Shown here: positions 1 through 8,348 of the stretch, one piece after another | Position numbering within the stretch: position 1 is the first letter of the stretch | Layout of the letters: each line of letters begins with the position of its first letter | NCBI GenBank assembly: GCA_034435455.1 | Contig: DAOTXL010000061.1 | Span: 1 to 46,168 of the forward strand | Origin: DAOTXL01 sp034435455 | GTDB lineage: Bacteria > Chloroflexota > Anaerolineae > JAAYZQ01 | Length of the DNA: 46,168 nt | Direction of reading: 5' to 3' | Notes under the pieces: generated by a model | What the model was told of the DNA's origin: nothing | The model's database searches: none | What the model saw: the letters and a program-made list of their open reading frames with translations, nothing else | Program-made: the position numbers and the translations under genes

Positions 1-604
1 GACCAGCAGGTCCACGCCCGTCAGCCGCTGCACCACGACCTCATACGGTTCCGGTCGCACCACCGGCAACGCCGGGTCCAGCCCCAACAACTCGCGGCAG
101 CGCCTCAGCTTCTTTTTCCGCTGCTGGCCCCCCAGCAACCCATAGTAGCGAATCCGCACGAACCGTTGGGGCAGCACGTGTTGCAGAAAGCGCCGGATGA
201 ACTCCTCGGCATCCAGGCTCATCTCTTTCACCCGGCCCCCATCCCGGTTGTCCCACCTTGCGCGCTGCCGGCCACTCAGCCCGCTTCAGCCCGCCACACT
301 TGGGACAGTGCCGGTTGCGGCAGGAGTTGTACGAGATGCGCAGCGTCCCGCATGCATCACACTCGTCTACGTGACCGCCCAAGGCGGCGGTGCGACAGTG
401 CTCGATGTCCCACATCGCCCGGTACTGCTCGGGCGTCACCCTGTGTTGGCGGCGGTATTCCTCCCCATACCGGCGAAAGAGGTCCGCCACCTCGTATTCG
501 GGTTTAGGCGTGCCCAGAATAGCGCGTTGTTCTTCTATCATTTCATGCGCCAGGCAACGGCTTTCATGCGATTTCCGTGCAACTATTAAATATCCGGAAT
601 CCAA
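1..604 (-). pseudogene. IS91-family transposase remnant (internally deleted, frameshifted)
   Basis: The 5' part (about 604 to 250) encodes the N-terminal zinc-binding region typical of IS91/IS801-type transposases: VADLFRRYGEEYR, then CRTAALGGHVDECDACG and SYNSCRNRHCPKC. In an intact element the HUH/Y2 catalytic region would follow. Here the reading frame changes near 250-260, and the other frame continues at once with DGGRVKEMSLDAEEF and FIRRFLQHVLPQRFVRIRYY, which normally lie near the C-terminus of these transposases. Most of the catalytic middle is therefore missing and the halves are out of frame. The 3' end runs off the window. The element is presumably dead. Its start is uncertain because the first 20 or so residues before MIEEQRAILG do not look like the family. 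No matching terminal sequences were recognised. Confidence 0.8.
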
Positions 605-1146
605 CTTTTATACGGCGTCTGCCTGCCTGGCCGTCGAATTGGCCATCGTGGACAAAATTCTGAACGGCACCCCCTCCCACGCCTTCTGAAGCTGGACTTG
701 TTGAAATTATAGGCTGGGTGCCCCCAAAAGTCAAGTCCTGGGAGAAATGGTGAGCTCGACCGGTAAATCTTTCGCCTCCCCCGGCGATTGGCACGCCCTT
801 CGCGCCAGGGAGAACCCCTGCCTCAGAAGCGGCCTGACACAAACCGCGCCCCTGCCCTCTGCGCCCGGCAGGCTGTTGCAGCCAGGCTACTGCGCCGGGA
901 ATCCCCCCAAAACGAGAGACCATCCCACTTGTACGCAACGGGCCAATGTGCTAAAATGAGGGCGGAAATCGCAGGATCAAGAATTCGCCGGGAAGGAGAA
1001 AAGGCAGATGGATATCTCAACATCGTGGACGCCGTGGACACCCCCCTACGACCCGCGCCAGGTGGACGGCGCGGGGGATGCATGATCACGGGCGTCAGCG
1101 GGCTGTGGGGCAAGGACCTCTACCTTTCACAGAGCGGGAGGCAAAC
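605..1146. other. Intergenic region without a recognisable gene
   Basis: This 540-bp stretch separates the transposase remnant from the first intact gene. The short open frames here on both strands lack ribosome-binding sites and resemble no family. The only feature I can support is the rightward promoter at 929-957. Confidence 0.5.
929..957 (+). promoter_or_regulatory. Sigma70-type promoter upstream of the YhhN-like gene
   Basis: TTGTAC (929-934), a 17-nt spacer and TAAAAT (952-957) give a near-consensus promoter with transcription expected from about 964. The next rightward gene starts at 1147, so the leader would be about 180 nt. Confidence 0.6.
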
Positions 1147-1950
1147 ATGGTTCCTGGCACTCTATCTGCACCGAAACGGACCTGGGTCCTCGTTCTCCTG
1201 GGCCTGATCCTTCTCCTTGCCGGGTCCGTCTTGGGCGTGGATTGGGCGAACTATTTCCTGGGCACCAACGCCCTGTATCCCGCGATCGGCAAGCCCGCCA
1301 TCACCGCGCTGGCCATGTTGCTGGTGCTGAGCATCGGCGAGAACCGGATAAGCAACCGGGACTGGTGGCTGCTCTTTGCCGCCTTTTGCTGCATGCTGCC
1401 AACCGATATCCTGATGAGCATCGTCGCGGTCAGCCCGGACGTGACCGTGGGGTCATGGGTGTTTATGATCGGCGGGGTTCTGTCCATCGCGGCTCACCTC
1501 CTCCTGATCGCCCGCCTGGTGCATCACGGCGCGCCAGCCTGGAGGGGTGGGGACAGCCTGCCGGGGAGGCTCTGGGTGCCGGTGCTCATCTACGGCCTGG
1601 CGACGGCCCTTCTCATTGCCCTGTGGCCGGATATCGTTCGGGTGGGGCATGCCGGGATTGCGCCGATCTACACCGCCTTCTTCTGTACCACCATGTGGCT
1701 GGCCTGGGAGACGGTGCGCCGCAAATTGCTGCCGAAACCGAACGCCTGGATGGTGGCCATCGCCGCCACCTGCTGGTTTGCCACCGAGATTACCGGGGAG
1801 GTCTACAACCTGGGGCTGGGCCAGATCTCGGAGATCATGTTTCGGGTCGTATGGGTCTTTTACGGGACGAACGTGGTCCTATGGGCGTTGAGCGGGTTCG
1901 CCTGGGTCACCGGATATGATCTCCACCGTCTGAATGCCCCACAGGGGTAA
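1147..1950 (+). CDS. YhhN/TMEM86-like integral membrane protein (possible lysoplasmalogenase)
   Basis: A 267-residue hydrophobic protein with about eight predicted membrane helices. The ATG at 1147 was chosen over an in-frame ATG at 1078 because a GGGAGG ribosome-binding site sits 5 nt upstream, and because the earlier start would add a polar tail before helix 1. The pattern GKPAITALAMLL, an Asp in the next helix (CMLPTDILM) and a glycine-rich helix leading into AHLLLIARL resembles the KP...D...H layout of YhhN/TMEM86 proteins, which hydrolyse the vinyl-ether bond of lysoplasmalogens. The match is by eye, and a generic membrane protein remains possible. It is monocistronic, and its last 72 bp overlap the 3' end of the convergent GH38-like gene. 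Confidence 0.6.
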   Translation: MVPGTLSAPKRTWVLVLLGLILLLAGSVLGVDWANYFLGTNALYPAIGKPAITALAMLLVLSIGENRISNRDWWLLFAAFCCMLPTDILMSIVAVSPDVTVGSWVFMIGGVLSIAAHLLLIARLVHHGAPAWRGGDSLPGRLWVPVLIYGLATALLIALWPDIVRVGHAGIAPIYTAFFCTTMWLAWETVRRKLLPKPNAWMVAIAATCWFATEITGEVYNLGLGQISEIMFRVVWVFYGTNVVLWALSGFAWVTGYDLHRLNAPQG

Positions 1951-4542
1951 AGGAACCCCATCGGGGAGGGGGGGCGCAATCTCCTGCAACCGGAGGTTGA
2001 CCGGGCGGACCGTCGCTTCTCCGTTCATCCGCACCGTCGCGCGGATTTCCCGCTCCGACGCATTCCACAGGCGCAGGTACACCCGCCCCCCGTCCACGAA
2101 AAGGGCCGTGGGCAAAACCTCTTCCGGCTCCACGGTGAGGAAACTGCCGCCCGTCCGACTGCCGGATGGACCGGCCGTCCATCGGCCCTGAACGGGCAGG
2201 CGGAAATCCAGCGCGGCCCGCAGAGCCTCCAGCCGCCGGGTGTAGGGCAGGATGGCGTATTCGTACCGGTGGCGGCCGCGCAGGGCGGTGTAGCGGGATT
2301 CCCCCCGGGTGATGGAGGTATCGCTGGCGTAAATCCACCGGCGCGGCCCCCAGGCCAGCACGTTGCGCAAAAGGCCGCCCTGAACGTCCAGGTGGTAGCC
2401 GGGGGTGCCCCGGTGGAACAGCGCCACCCCCCGACCGTCCTCATCCTCCAGCCCGACCCCGTGCAGGCCGATGACCCGTTCCGTCCGCGTCGGGTGGACC
2501 AGAAACGGGGAATCGCACCACACCGCCCGCAGCGGCGACGCAAAGGCCAGGCAGAGTTTCTTCTCGTCCTGGATCGCCATCGCCCGCCCAGGCTCCTCGT
2601 CCTCCGGTTGGGGGCCCAGATAGACCCCTTCTGGACCGAAATCCAGCACCACGCAGCCGTCAATCCGGGCCAGTTCCCGATACAGGGTGACGGTTTGCCG
2701 GAACGGCACGCCGGCAATCTCCCCCTCCACCAGAAACCGCCGGTATACCGGCCCGTCCTCCACCACCTCCACCCGCCGGGCGCTCCGGCGGGAATCGTAC
2801 CATGCCCCATCCCGCCAGACGGTGAGGAAATTGCCCGCGCCGACCAGAGGCCGACCGTCGGCCTCCAGGGTCAGGCTGCCGTCGGGGTGGACCGTCGCCT
2901 CATACCAGGGGTTGCGGAACAGCCCGTTCCCGGGAGCGGACTGCCGGGGCGCCAGGCGAAGGGCGCGGTACCCCAGCGCGGGCAGGTCCAGGGTAAAGCC
3001 CACCCGCCACTCGCCCTCTCCGACGGGGACCCACTGGCAGGGTATCTCCTCCCCATCGTCAACCAGCCGTAGCGCGGGGGGTGCCCCGTGTAGCACAGGA
3101 TTTATCCTGTGTAGCGGGTTTATTCTCCCCTCAACAAGGTAAATCGGGACTTCCCCATATTCCCGCCGGGGCCAGGGGGAAGGGTTGAAAACGACCAGGT
3201 CGCCGTCCGCCCGGCCGGCCAGGTACTCCAGCGCGGCGTGGCTTACCTCTTTGGCGGCCTGCCGCGCGGCGTCGGCGAATTCCACGCCCACTTCGGCCAT
3301 AGACTTCCCGTGGCGCCGCGAGTGCCAGGGCCCGCAGACGTGCAGGTCATGGTGCTGGGCCAGGCACAGGTGCTTCCACGCCTCTGCCAGACGCGCCGCT
3401 TCGCTTTCCCGTCCCAGTAGGTACGCCACCGCGTCCAGCCGCTCCGCCAGCAGCAACGCTCCCTCCGCCTCCGTCCGGGCGCGGATCAGGACTTCCCCCT
3501 GCAGGCCCCACGGCAGGGTGCTGGGGATGTCGTCTGGCCCCCAGGAGACCCGCGGGCCTTCCTCTGGCACCTGACGGAAATATTCGGTCAGCGTGACAAG
3601 GTGGACGTTGTCCATCGCGGCCAGTTCAAAAGCGCAGGAGAGGGGAGCATCGGGCAGGTTGGTATCTTTCAGGTCGGTGGCCAGGGGATGGGCGATCTTA
3701 CGCTGGCGGGCGGCCGCTTCAAAGGTGGCCAGGCTGGAAGGGTGCCAGTCCGGTTTCTCCCCCGCCGCCAGGGCCATGTTGGGAAGCCCCGGATGGTCGG
3801 CGCGCAGGCGGTCGTAGTGCTGAAACGTATAGCGGGGGATGGTGGGGATCACGCTCCCGTCGGGTCCCTGCCAGCGGACGACCGACGCATCGCAGGCCGG
3901 GTCGGTGCCGAAGGCGGCCCACTGGGTGCGCAAGACCACGCCCCGGAAACCGAAACCGCCCAGAATCTGGGGCAACTGGGGGAAACAGGCCGGTTCCTGG
4001 GAGTAGAAAATTTCCACGTCGGCACCGAGGGCCCGGCGGATCGCGTCCAGGCCGTACGTCAGGTGCCGGATCAACGCCTCGCCACTGACGGAGAGGGCCA
4101 GGGGCTGAGCGTAAGTGCCGTTGACGATTTCCAGACGGCCGGCCCGGAGCGCTTCCTGCATCTGCCGGATGGCTGCGGGGGCCTTCCGCGCCATCTCCTC
4201 AAAGGTAAAGGCGTCCAGGTCCAGAACGACCTTGAAGCGGGGGTCCCGCAGGGTCCGTTCCACCGCCGGTTGCAGGCAAAGGGGCCAGTTGTAGAGATAC
4301 CAGAGACCGCCGCCGGGGAGGACCAGCCAGTCCCAGAACACCACCCCGCCGTGGTAGCCGTCCACCAGATACAGGGAACCGGCCGGGGCAGGGTGGGTCG
4401 GGGGCGCGGCGGCCTGATGGCGGTCCTCCCGGATCATCCGGGCGCGCAGGATACGGACCGCCGTCCGCACAATCCCCCGCAGGAGAAATGCCGGGACCCG
4501 GCGGGACGTGAGCAGGGAGAGGGCCGTATCGTACAGATTCAT
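1879..4542 (-). CDS. GH38-family-like alpha-mannosidase homologue (divergent)
   Basis: An 887-residue cytoplasmic protein with the layout of glycoside hydrolase family 38: an N-terminal (beta/alpha) catalytic domain (about 55-340), a helical middle segment with HHDLHVCGPWHS, and a large C-terminal beta-sandwich region (about 500-880). The start at 4542 overlaps the stop of the upstream epimerase by ATGA, implying translational coupling. VLDLDAFTFEEM (about 107-117) and SQEPACFPQLPQIL (181-194) lie where classical GH38 enzymes have their D-containing motifs. The usual nucleophile context (W..DPFGHS) is not seen; a QEPACF motif stands in its place, so mannosidase chemistry is doubtful. A palindromic repeat is read through in frame near residues 477-484. 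It is the last gene of the sugar-acid operon. Confidence 0.75.
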   Translation of the reverse strand: MNLYDTALSLLTSRRVPAFLLRGIVRTAVRILRARMIREDRHQAAAPPTHPAPAGSLYLVDGYHGGVVFWDWLVLPGGGLWYLYNWPLCLQPAVERTLRDPRFKVVLDLDAFTFEEMARKAPAAIRQMQEALRAGRLEIVNGTYAQPLALSVSGEALIRHLTYGLDAIRRALGADVEIFYSQEPACFPQLPQILGGFGFRGVVLRTQWAAFGTDPACDASVVRWQGPDGSVIPTIPRYTFQHYDRLRADHPGLPNMALAAGEKPDWHPSSLATFEAAARQRKIAHPLATDLKDTNLPDAPLSCAFELAAMDNVHLVTLTEYFRQVPEEGPRVSWGPDDIPSTLPWGLQGEVLIRARTEAEGALLLAERLDAVAYLLGRESEAARLAEAWKHLCLAQHHDLHVCGPWHSRRHGKSMAEVGVEFADAARQAAKEVSHAALEYLAGRADGDLVVFNPSPWPRREYGEVPIYLVEGRINPLHRINPVLHGAPPALRLVDDGEEIPCQWVPVGEGEWRVGFTLDLPALGYRALRLAPRQSAPGNGLFRNPWYEATVHPDGSLTLEADGRPLVGAGNFLTVWRDGAWYDSRRSARRVEVVEDGPVYRRFLVEGEIAGVPFRQTVTLYRELARIDGCVVLDFGPEGVYLGPQPEDEEPGRAMAIQDEKKLCLAFASPLRAVWCDSPFLVHPTRTERVIGLHGVGLEDEDGRGVALFHRGTPGYHLDVQGGLLRNVLAWGPRRWIYASDTSITRGESRYTALRGRHRYEYAILPYTRRLEALRAALDFRLPVQGRWTAGPSGSRTGGSFLTVEPEEVLPTALFVDGGRVYLRLWNASEREIRATVRMNGEATVRPVNLRLQEIAPPLPDGVPLPLWGIQTVEIISGDPGEPAQRP
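3094..3111. repeat. Palindromic repeat inside the GH38-like gene
   Basis: CACAGGATTTATCCTGTG has perfect 8-bp arms around a 2-nt centre. It is flanked by GTGTAGC-like direct repeats and by AT-richer sequence (GGGTTTATTC) unlike the surrounding GC-rich gene. On the coding strand the block reads INPLHRINPVLHG, a low-complexity peptide that does not look like the rest of the domain. It is probably a small mobile palindrome inserted in frame. Confidence 0.55.
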
Positions 4543-5501
4543 GGGGATGGGGGCCAGAGTGCCCGATAGGTATCCAGTACGGCTTCCAGCACGCTCCAGC
4601 GGGGCTCCCAGCCCAGCACCTCTCGCGCCCGGGTGATGTCGAACAGATAGTCGGCGACGGCGATCGCCAGGTGTTCCGGTTCCAGCGGGGCTTTGCCGAA
4701 GGGGCGCAAGAGGGCCACCGCCAGACGGGCCAGCCACTCCGGGATGGAGCGCACAGCCGAGGCCGAACCGACCCGCGCGATCACCTGGTCCACCAGCGTG
4801 CGGATCGGGGGGACGTCGGCAGCGCCGATGTTGAAGGCCCGGCCCACCGCCTCAGGGTGCCCGGCCGCCCGCAGGCAGGCGTCCACCACGTCCCCGGCGT
4901 GGACGAACTGGAAGCGGTTCTCCCCCCTGCCGATGAGCATCACCGGCTGACCCTGGTGGATGGCCGTGAGCATACCCACCAGAAAGGGCTCATCCAGGCC
5001 CGGCCCCACAATGGTCGGTGGGCGCAGGATGGTGACCTCCAGCCCTTGCTCCGCCGCCGCCATACAGAGCGCCTCGGCGGCGACCTTGTTGTGTCCGTAC
5101 TCCCCCAGCGGCGCCGGCGGCCCCTCCTCCGGGCAGGGGACGATCTGGGGGATGCCATAGACCTCCGCGCTGGAGAGGAAAACCATCCGTCGGACGCCGG
5201 CCGCCCGCGCACTTTCCAGAACGTGACGGGTCCCCTCCACGTTGACGGCCCGCATCGTGGCGCGGTCGGCATGGCGCTGGGGGATGAGCGCCGCCAGGTG
5301 GTAGACGACCTCCATTCCCTCGCAGGCCCGGCGCACGGCGTCGGCGTCCCGGATGTCGGCGATGATCCATTCGGCCTCCGGCTCGGCGTCGTCGGGGCGG
5401 CGCAGGTCCAGAGCCCGTACCGGTTCTCCCCGGGCCAGGAGCGCCCGCACCAGATACCGGCCCAGAAAACCGGCTGCTCCGGTAATCAGATGTCTGCCCA
5501 T
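4539..5501 (-). CDS. NAD(P)-dependent epimerase/dehydratase family protein (extended SDR)
   Basis: A 320-residue extended short-chain dehydrogenase. The N-terminal Rossmann motif is TGAAGFLG (residues 7-14), the catalytic Ser is in FLSSAEVYG (about 110-116), and the catalytic Tyr/Lys pair lies in EYGHNK (Y135, K139). The start at 5501 is preceded by GAGGTG at 5-nt spacing; the longer open frame upstream lacks a ribosome-binding site and is compositionally odd. Relatives epimerise nucleotide sugars or oxidise sugars at C1 (uronate or aldose dehydrogenase). The surrounding acid-sugar dehydratase and aldolases make an oxidising role plausible, but that is inference. It begins 28 nt after the dehydratase gene and its stop overlaps the GH38-like start. 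Confidence 0.85.
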   Translation of the reverse strand: MGRHLITGAAGFLGRYLVRALLARGEPVRALDLRRPDDAEPEAEWIIADIRDADAVRRACEGMEVVYHLAALIPQRHADRATMRAVNVEGTRHVLESARAAGVRRMVFLSSAEVYGIPQIVPCPEEGPPAPLGEYGHNKVAAEALCMAAAEQGLEVTILRPPTIVGPGLDEPFLVGMLTAIHQGQPVMLIGRGENRFQFVHAGDVVDACLRAAGHPEAVGRAFNIGAADVPPIRTLVDQVIARVGSASAVRSIPEWLARLAVALLRPFGKAPLEPEHLAIAVADYLFDITRAREVLGWEPRWSVLEAVLDTYRALWPPSP

Positions 5502-5529
5502 ATCATCACCTCGCTGCTGCAAAACCCTC

Positions 5530-6738
5530 TCACCACCTGGCTTTTGTATAGATGGGCTCCTGGCGCGGCTGGGTGGCCAGGGTGGTGATGTACCACTCGT
5601 GGATCTGGTGGTACTGGGCCAGTTTCTGGGGGTCCAGGCGGACGCCCAGGCCCGGCCCCTCCGGCACGTGGATGGCGCCGTCCTCATACGGGAGCGGCCC
5701 GCCTTCGATCACATCGTCCCCCAGATAGTGGTAATGGACATCGGGCGCGTGGTGGATGCTGGGGAGCGCCGCCGCCAGGTGCAGCACCGCCGCCAGCGAG
5801 ACGCCGAATTCGGTCCCGGAGTGCATCCCCATATCCAGCCCAAAGGTCTCGCACAGCCGGGCCAGCTCTTTGGTCGCCCGCAGGCCGCCGTACCAGTGCG
5901 GGTCGGCCAGCACCACGTCCACCGCGTCCATCCGTACCGCCGGGCCGATCTCTTCGTAACCGAAGCAGGCCATGTTGGACGCCAGCGGCATCCAGGGGGC
6001 TATCCGCTTCAGTTTGGCCATTCCCTCCAGCCCCCAGACCGGGTCCTCCAGATATTCCAGGCCGCAATCGGCCAGGCGGCGGGCGATCCACACTGCCGTG
6101 GTCAGCGCCCAGGAACTGTTGGGGTCCAGCCGGATGGGGATGTCGGGGAAGCGCCGGCGCATCTGCTCCACTGTGCGGGCCTCCAGGTCGGGCGGATAGA
6201 CCCCTCCCTTGAATTTGATGGCCCGACAGCCCTTTTCCTCCACCAGCCCGGCGCACTTTTCCAGGATTCGGGCGTTGGCCTCCTCCCAGGAGGGCGGTTC
6301 CAGGGCGCCCGCCGGGCTTTCGTAAAAAACATAGGCCGAAACCGGCACCCGGTCCCGCATCCTTCCACCCAGCAGATCGCAGACCGGTCGCCCGATCGCC
6401 TGGCCCTGGATGTCCAGACAGGCAAACTCGATGGCCGCGTAGGCGTTGATCAGGTTGGGGCCGAACATGCGCACGTAGAACGGGTTGCTCACCTTCCAGC
6501 GCAGCCGTTCCAGGTTAAAGGGGTCCTCCCCCACGATGAGCGGCTTACAGGACCGGAGCACCTCCTCCATCTGCCGCCCGTTGGGGGTCAGGGTGGCCTC
6601 GCCCAGGCCGGTCAGTCCCTCGTCGGTGACCACCTGGATGATCACCCGGCCAAACCCCGGATGAGCACCCCAGGCGTGGAGCAGGGGCGTCTGGAGGGGG
6701 ATGGCTACCGGCGTGACGATCAGATCGGCAATCTTCAT
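5530..6738 (-). CDS. Enolase-superfamily sugar-acid dehydratase (glucarate dehydratase-like)
   Basis: A 402-residue enzyme of the mandelate racemase/glucarate dehydratase group. The diagnostic residues are visible: KFK base pair K175/K177 (AIKFKGGV), metal ligands D205 (LDPNSSW), E231 (YLEDP) and N255 (LASNMACFG, as in glucarate dehydratase, where many relatives have Asp or Glu), D279 (VLADPHW) and catalytic H306 (GMHSGTEFGVS). It should abstract the alpha-proton of an aldarate or aldonate and eliminate water to give a 2-keto-3-deoxy acid. The ATG at 6738 is preferred over the upstream in-frame GTG (6747) because GGAGGT precedes it at the right distance. It lies 15 nt after the RraA-type aldolase gene. 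Confidence 0.88.
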   Translation of the reverse strand: MKIADLIVTPVAIPLQTPLLHAWGAHPGFGRVIIQVVTDEGLTGLGEATLTPNGRQMEEVLRSCKPLIVGEDPFNLERLRWKVSNPFYVRMFGPNLINAYAAIEFACLDIQGQAIGRPVCDLLGGRMRDRVPVSAYVFYESPAGALEPPSWEEANARILEKCAGLVEEKGCRAIKFKGGVYPPDLEARTVEQMRRRFPDIPIRLDPNSSWALTTAVWIARRLADCGLEYLEDPVWGLEGMAKLKRIAPWMPLASNMACFGYEEIGPAVRMDAVDVVLADPHWYGGLRATKELARLCETFGLDMGMHSGTEFGVSLAAVLHLAAALPSIHHAPDVHYHYLGDDVIEGGPLPYEDGAIHVPEGPGLGVRLDPQKLAQYHQIHEWYITTLATQPRQEPIYTKARW

Positions 6739-6753
6739 CGCGCCCACCTCCGG

Positions 6754-7422
6754 TCAGAAGCGGCCGTACTTTAAAAAGACGGTGAGGGGATGCTCGCCGG
6801 CGCGCAGTTCTTCCCAGATCTTCCGTTCAGTCTCCATGACCTGCTCTGCCGCCAGCAGCACCTCGACAGCCAGTTCGGCAGGGACGACCACCACGCCGTT
6901 GACGTCGCCGACCACCCAATCGCCGGGACAGATCTGGACGTCACCGATGCGGATGGGGACGTTGATCTCGACATAGCGCCAGCGCCCACGGATATCGGCG
7001 GGGGTCTTGTAGCGGGCAAAGACCGGGAAATCCAGCTCTATGATCGCTTCTACATCCCGCACCCCGCCGTCAATCACCGCCCCGCCGCAGCCCTTGGCCT
7101 TGGTGGTGGTGCTGATCATCTCGCCCCAGTGGGCGGTGCCCGGGTCGTTGGAGGTGTCAAAGACTACCACCTGGCCGGGTTGGAGGGCGGCGTAGGCGTC
7201 CACTGCGGTCTGGAGGTATTCGTCTTTGTGGATAACGGTCGGCGTTCCTTTGACCGTCAGCGCCGGGCCGGCCACCCGCATTCCCGGCGCGATGGCCTGG
7301 ATCTGGGGCGGCAGGATCTGGTGGAAAAGCCCCTTCTGGTCCAGGATGTCGGCGACGGCCGGGGTGCGCACCTGTTTGTAACGGGCGGCCATCTCCTCAA
7401 TCGGGATCTGCTGCTCACTCAT
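6754..7422 (-). CDS. RraA-family aldolase/decarboxylase (HMG aldolase-like)
   Basis: A 222-residue RraA-fold protein. The conserved block SNDPGTAHWGEMIST...AKGCGGAVIDGGVRD contains the Arg and Asp used in class II HMG/CHA aldolases to bind substrate and the divalent metal. These enzymes cleave 4-hydroxy-2-oxo acids to pyruvate plus an aldehyde or keto acid, and often also decarboxylate oxaloacetate. The same fold includes the RNase E inhibitor RraA, but the intact G..RD motif and the catabolic context favour the enzyme. AGGAGG-type sequence lies just upstream of the ATG. A repeat-containing gap of 144 bp separates it from the upstream hydrolase gene. Confidence 0.85.
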   Translation of the reverse strand: MSEQQIPIEEMAARYKQVRTPAVADILDQKGLFHQILPPQIQAIAPGMRVAGPALTVKGTPTVIHKDEYLQTAVDAYAALQPGQVVVFDTSNDPGTAHWGEMISTTTKAKGCGGAVIDGGVRDVEAIIELDFPVFARYKTPADIRGRWRYVEINVPIRIGDVQICPGDWVVGDVNGVVVVPAELAVEVLLAAEQVMETERKIWEELRAGEHPLTVFLKYGRF

Positions 7423-7470
7423 CCTATCCTCCTTTGTCTCTCTTAAAATAAACCGCGGATGGTATCCTTT

Positions 7471-7514
7471 GGGCAGCCGCGAGGGCTGCCCCTACCTGCA
7501 GCCGCAAGGGCTGC
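7471..7514. repeat. Two tandem REP-like hairpin repeats
   Basis: Two copies of a 24-27-bp unit built on GCAGCCGC(G/A)AGGGCTGCCCCTACC lie in the gap between two operon genes. The first forms a stem GGGCAGCC/GGCTGCCC (7471-7478 with 7484-7491). The second forms GCAGCC/GGCTGC (7498-7503 with 7509-7514). There is no U-tract, so mRNA processing or stability, or a mobile REP-type unit, is more likely than termination. Confidence 0.65.
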
Positions 7515-7566
7515 CCCTACCCTTTTCATCCCTGGGGGTGTGCCGGGGAACGTGACGACTCTTGGG

Positions 7567-8340
7567 TCATTTCTCCTCTATCGCCCACGGTTCCCCGGGG
7601 TGGAGCAGGCGGACCGCCAGCCCTTCTGCCTGCACCGAGGTCGCCCATTCTGCCACGGCTGCCTCCACCTGGGTGGTGTTGTCCCTGGTGATGCGCTGAA
7701 GCCGGGCCCGGTCCAGCCACTTGCCGGCGCAGTGCAGATGGAGCGGCACGGTCCAGCGGGGGCGCACCTGCCGGGCCAGTGCTGCCACCTCTGGCAGGGA
7801 CATGCCGTCGTCGCCGAAGAGGGGATAGTGGGCGCAGGCGGCCTGGACCAGCGCCAGGTCCAGGGTGAAGGGTTGCAGGTCGGCCAGCAGCGCCGGCGTG
7901 AGGCGGGTGTCGCCGCTGAAGTAGCAGGTCTGGCGGCCGGTCAGGACAAACCCCACTGCGTCGTCGGCCAGGGGGTGTTCGGCGCAGACGGCGTGGACCG
8001 TTACCGGGCCCAGCATGGTGTGCTCTCCGCGCCGGAGGGCCGTCACCGCCTCCAACCCGGCCCGCCGGGCCCGGCGGGCGGCCTTCTCGGAGCCGACGAC
8101 CGCGCACCCCATCCGGCGGGCAAACTCCAGCGCCGGGTCGTCCAGATGGTCCAGGTGGTTGTGAGAGACCAACAGCACATCCACCGGGCCCAGTTCGTCG
8201 GCGGCCAGCGCCGGGGGGGCGGTGCGCGGCGCCAGGCGCCTCTCCAGCCAGGTGCGCGGCCCAAACCAGGGATCGGTGAGGAACACCTGGCCGTCCAATT
8301 CGATCCGTACCGTCATGTGTCCGATCAGCGTGATGCGCAT
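7567..8340 (-). CDS. Metallo-beta-lactamase-fold hydrolase, UlaG-like
   Basis: A 257-residue MBL-fold protein with the metal motif SHNHLDH (H60, H62, D64, H65), a later FSGDTRL Asp ligand and a C-terminal VPLHLH histidine. The short N-terminal strand entry (GHMTVRIELDGQVFLTDPW) is typical of the UlaG/YtnP-like branch, whose best-known member is L-ascorbate-6-phosphate lactonase. In this operon a lactonase opening an aldonolactone made by the neighbouring dehydrogenase would fit, but this is inference. The ATG at 8340 has GAGG at 6-nt spacing. An alternative ATG at 8352 overlaps the aldolase stop (ATGA) but lacks a spaced ribosome-binding site. Confidence 0.8.
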   Translation of the reverse strand: MRITLIGHMTVRIELDGQVFLTDPWFGPRTWLERRLAPRTAPPALAADELGPVDVLLVSHNHLDHLDDPALEFARRMGCAVVGSEKAARRARRAGLEAVTALRRGEHTMLGPVTVHAVCAEHPLADDAVGFVLTGRQTCYFSGDTRLTPALLADLQPFTLDLALVQAACAHYPLFGDDGMSLPEVAALARQVRPRWTVPLHLHCAGKWLDRARLQRITRDNTTQVEAAVAEWATSVQAEGLAVRLLHPGEPWAIEEK

Positions 8341-8348
8341 CGTTCCCC

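Noticed and set aside
4543..4737. Upstream extension of the GH38-like gene to 4737
   Set aside because: It lies in the epimerase coding region in another frame and has Arg/Gly-rich composition; ATGA coupling at 4542 is the natural start.
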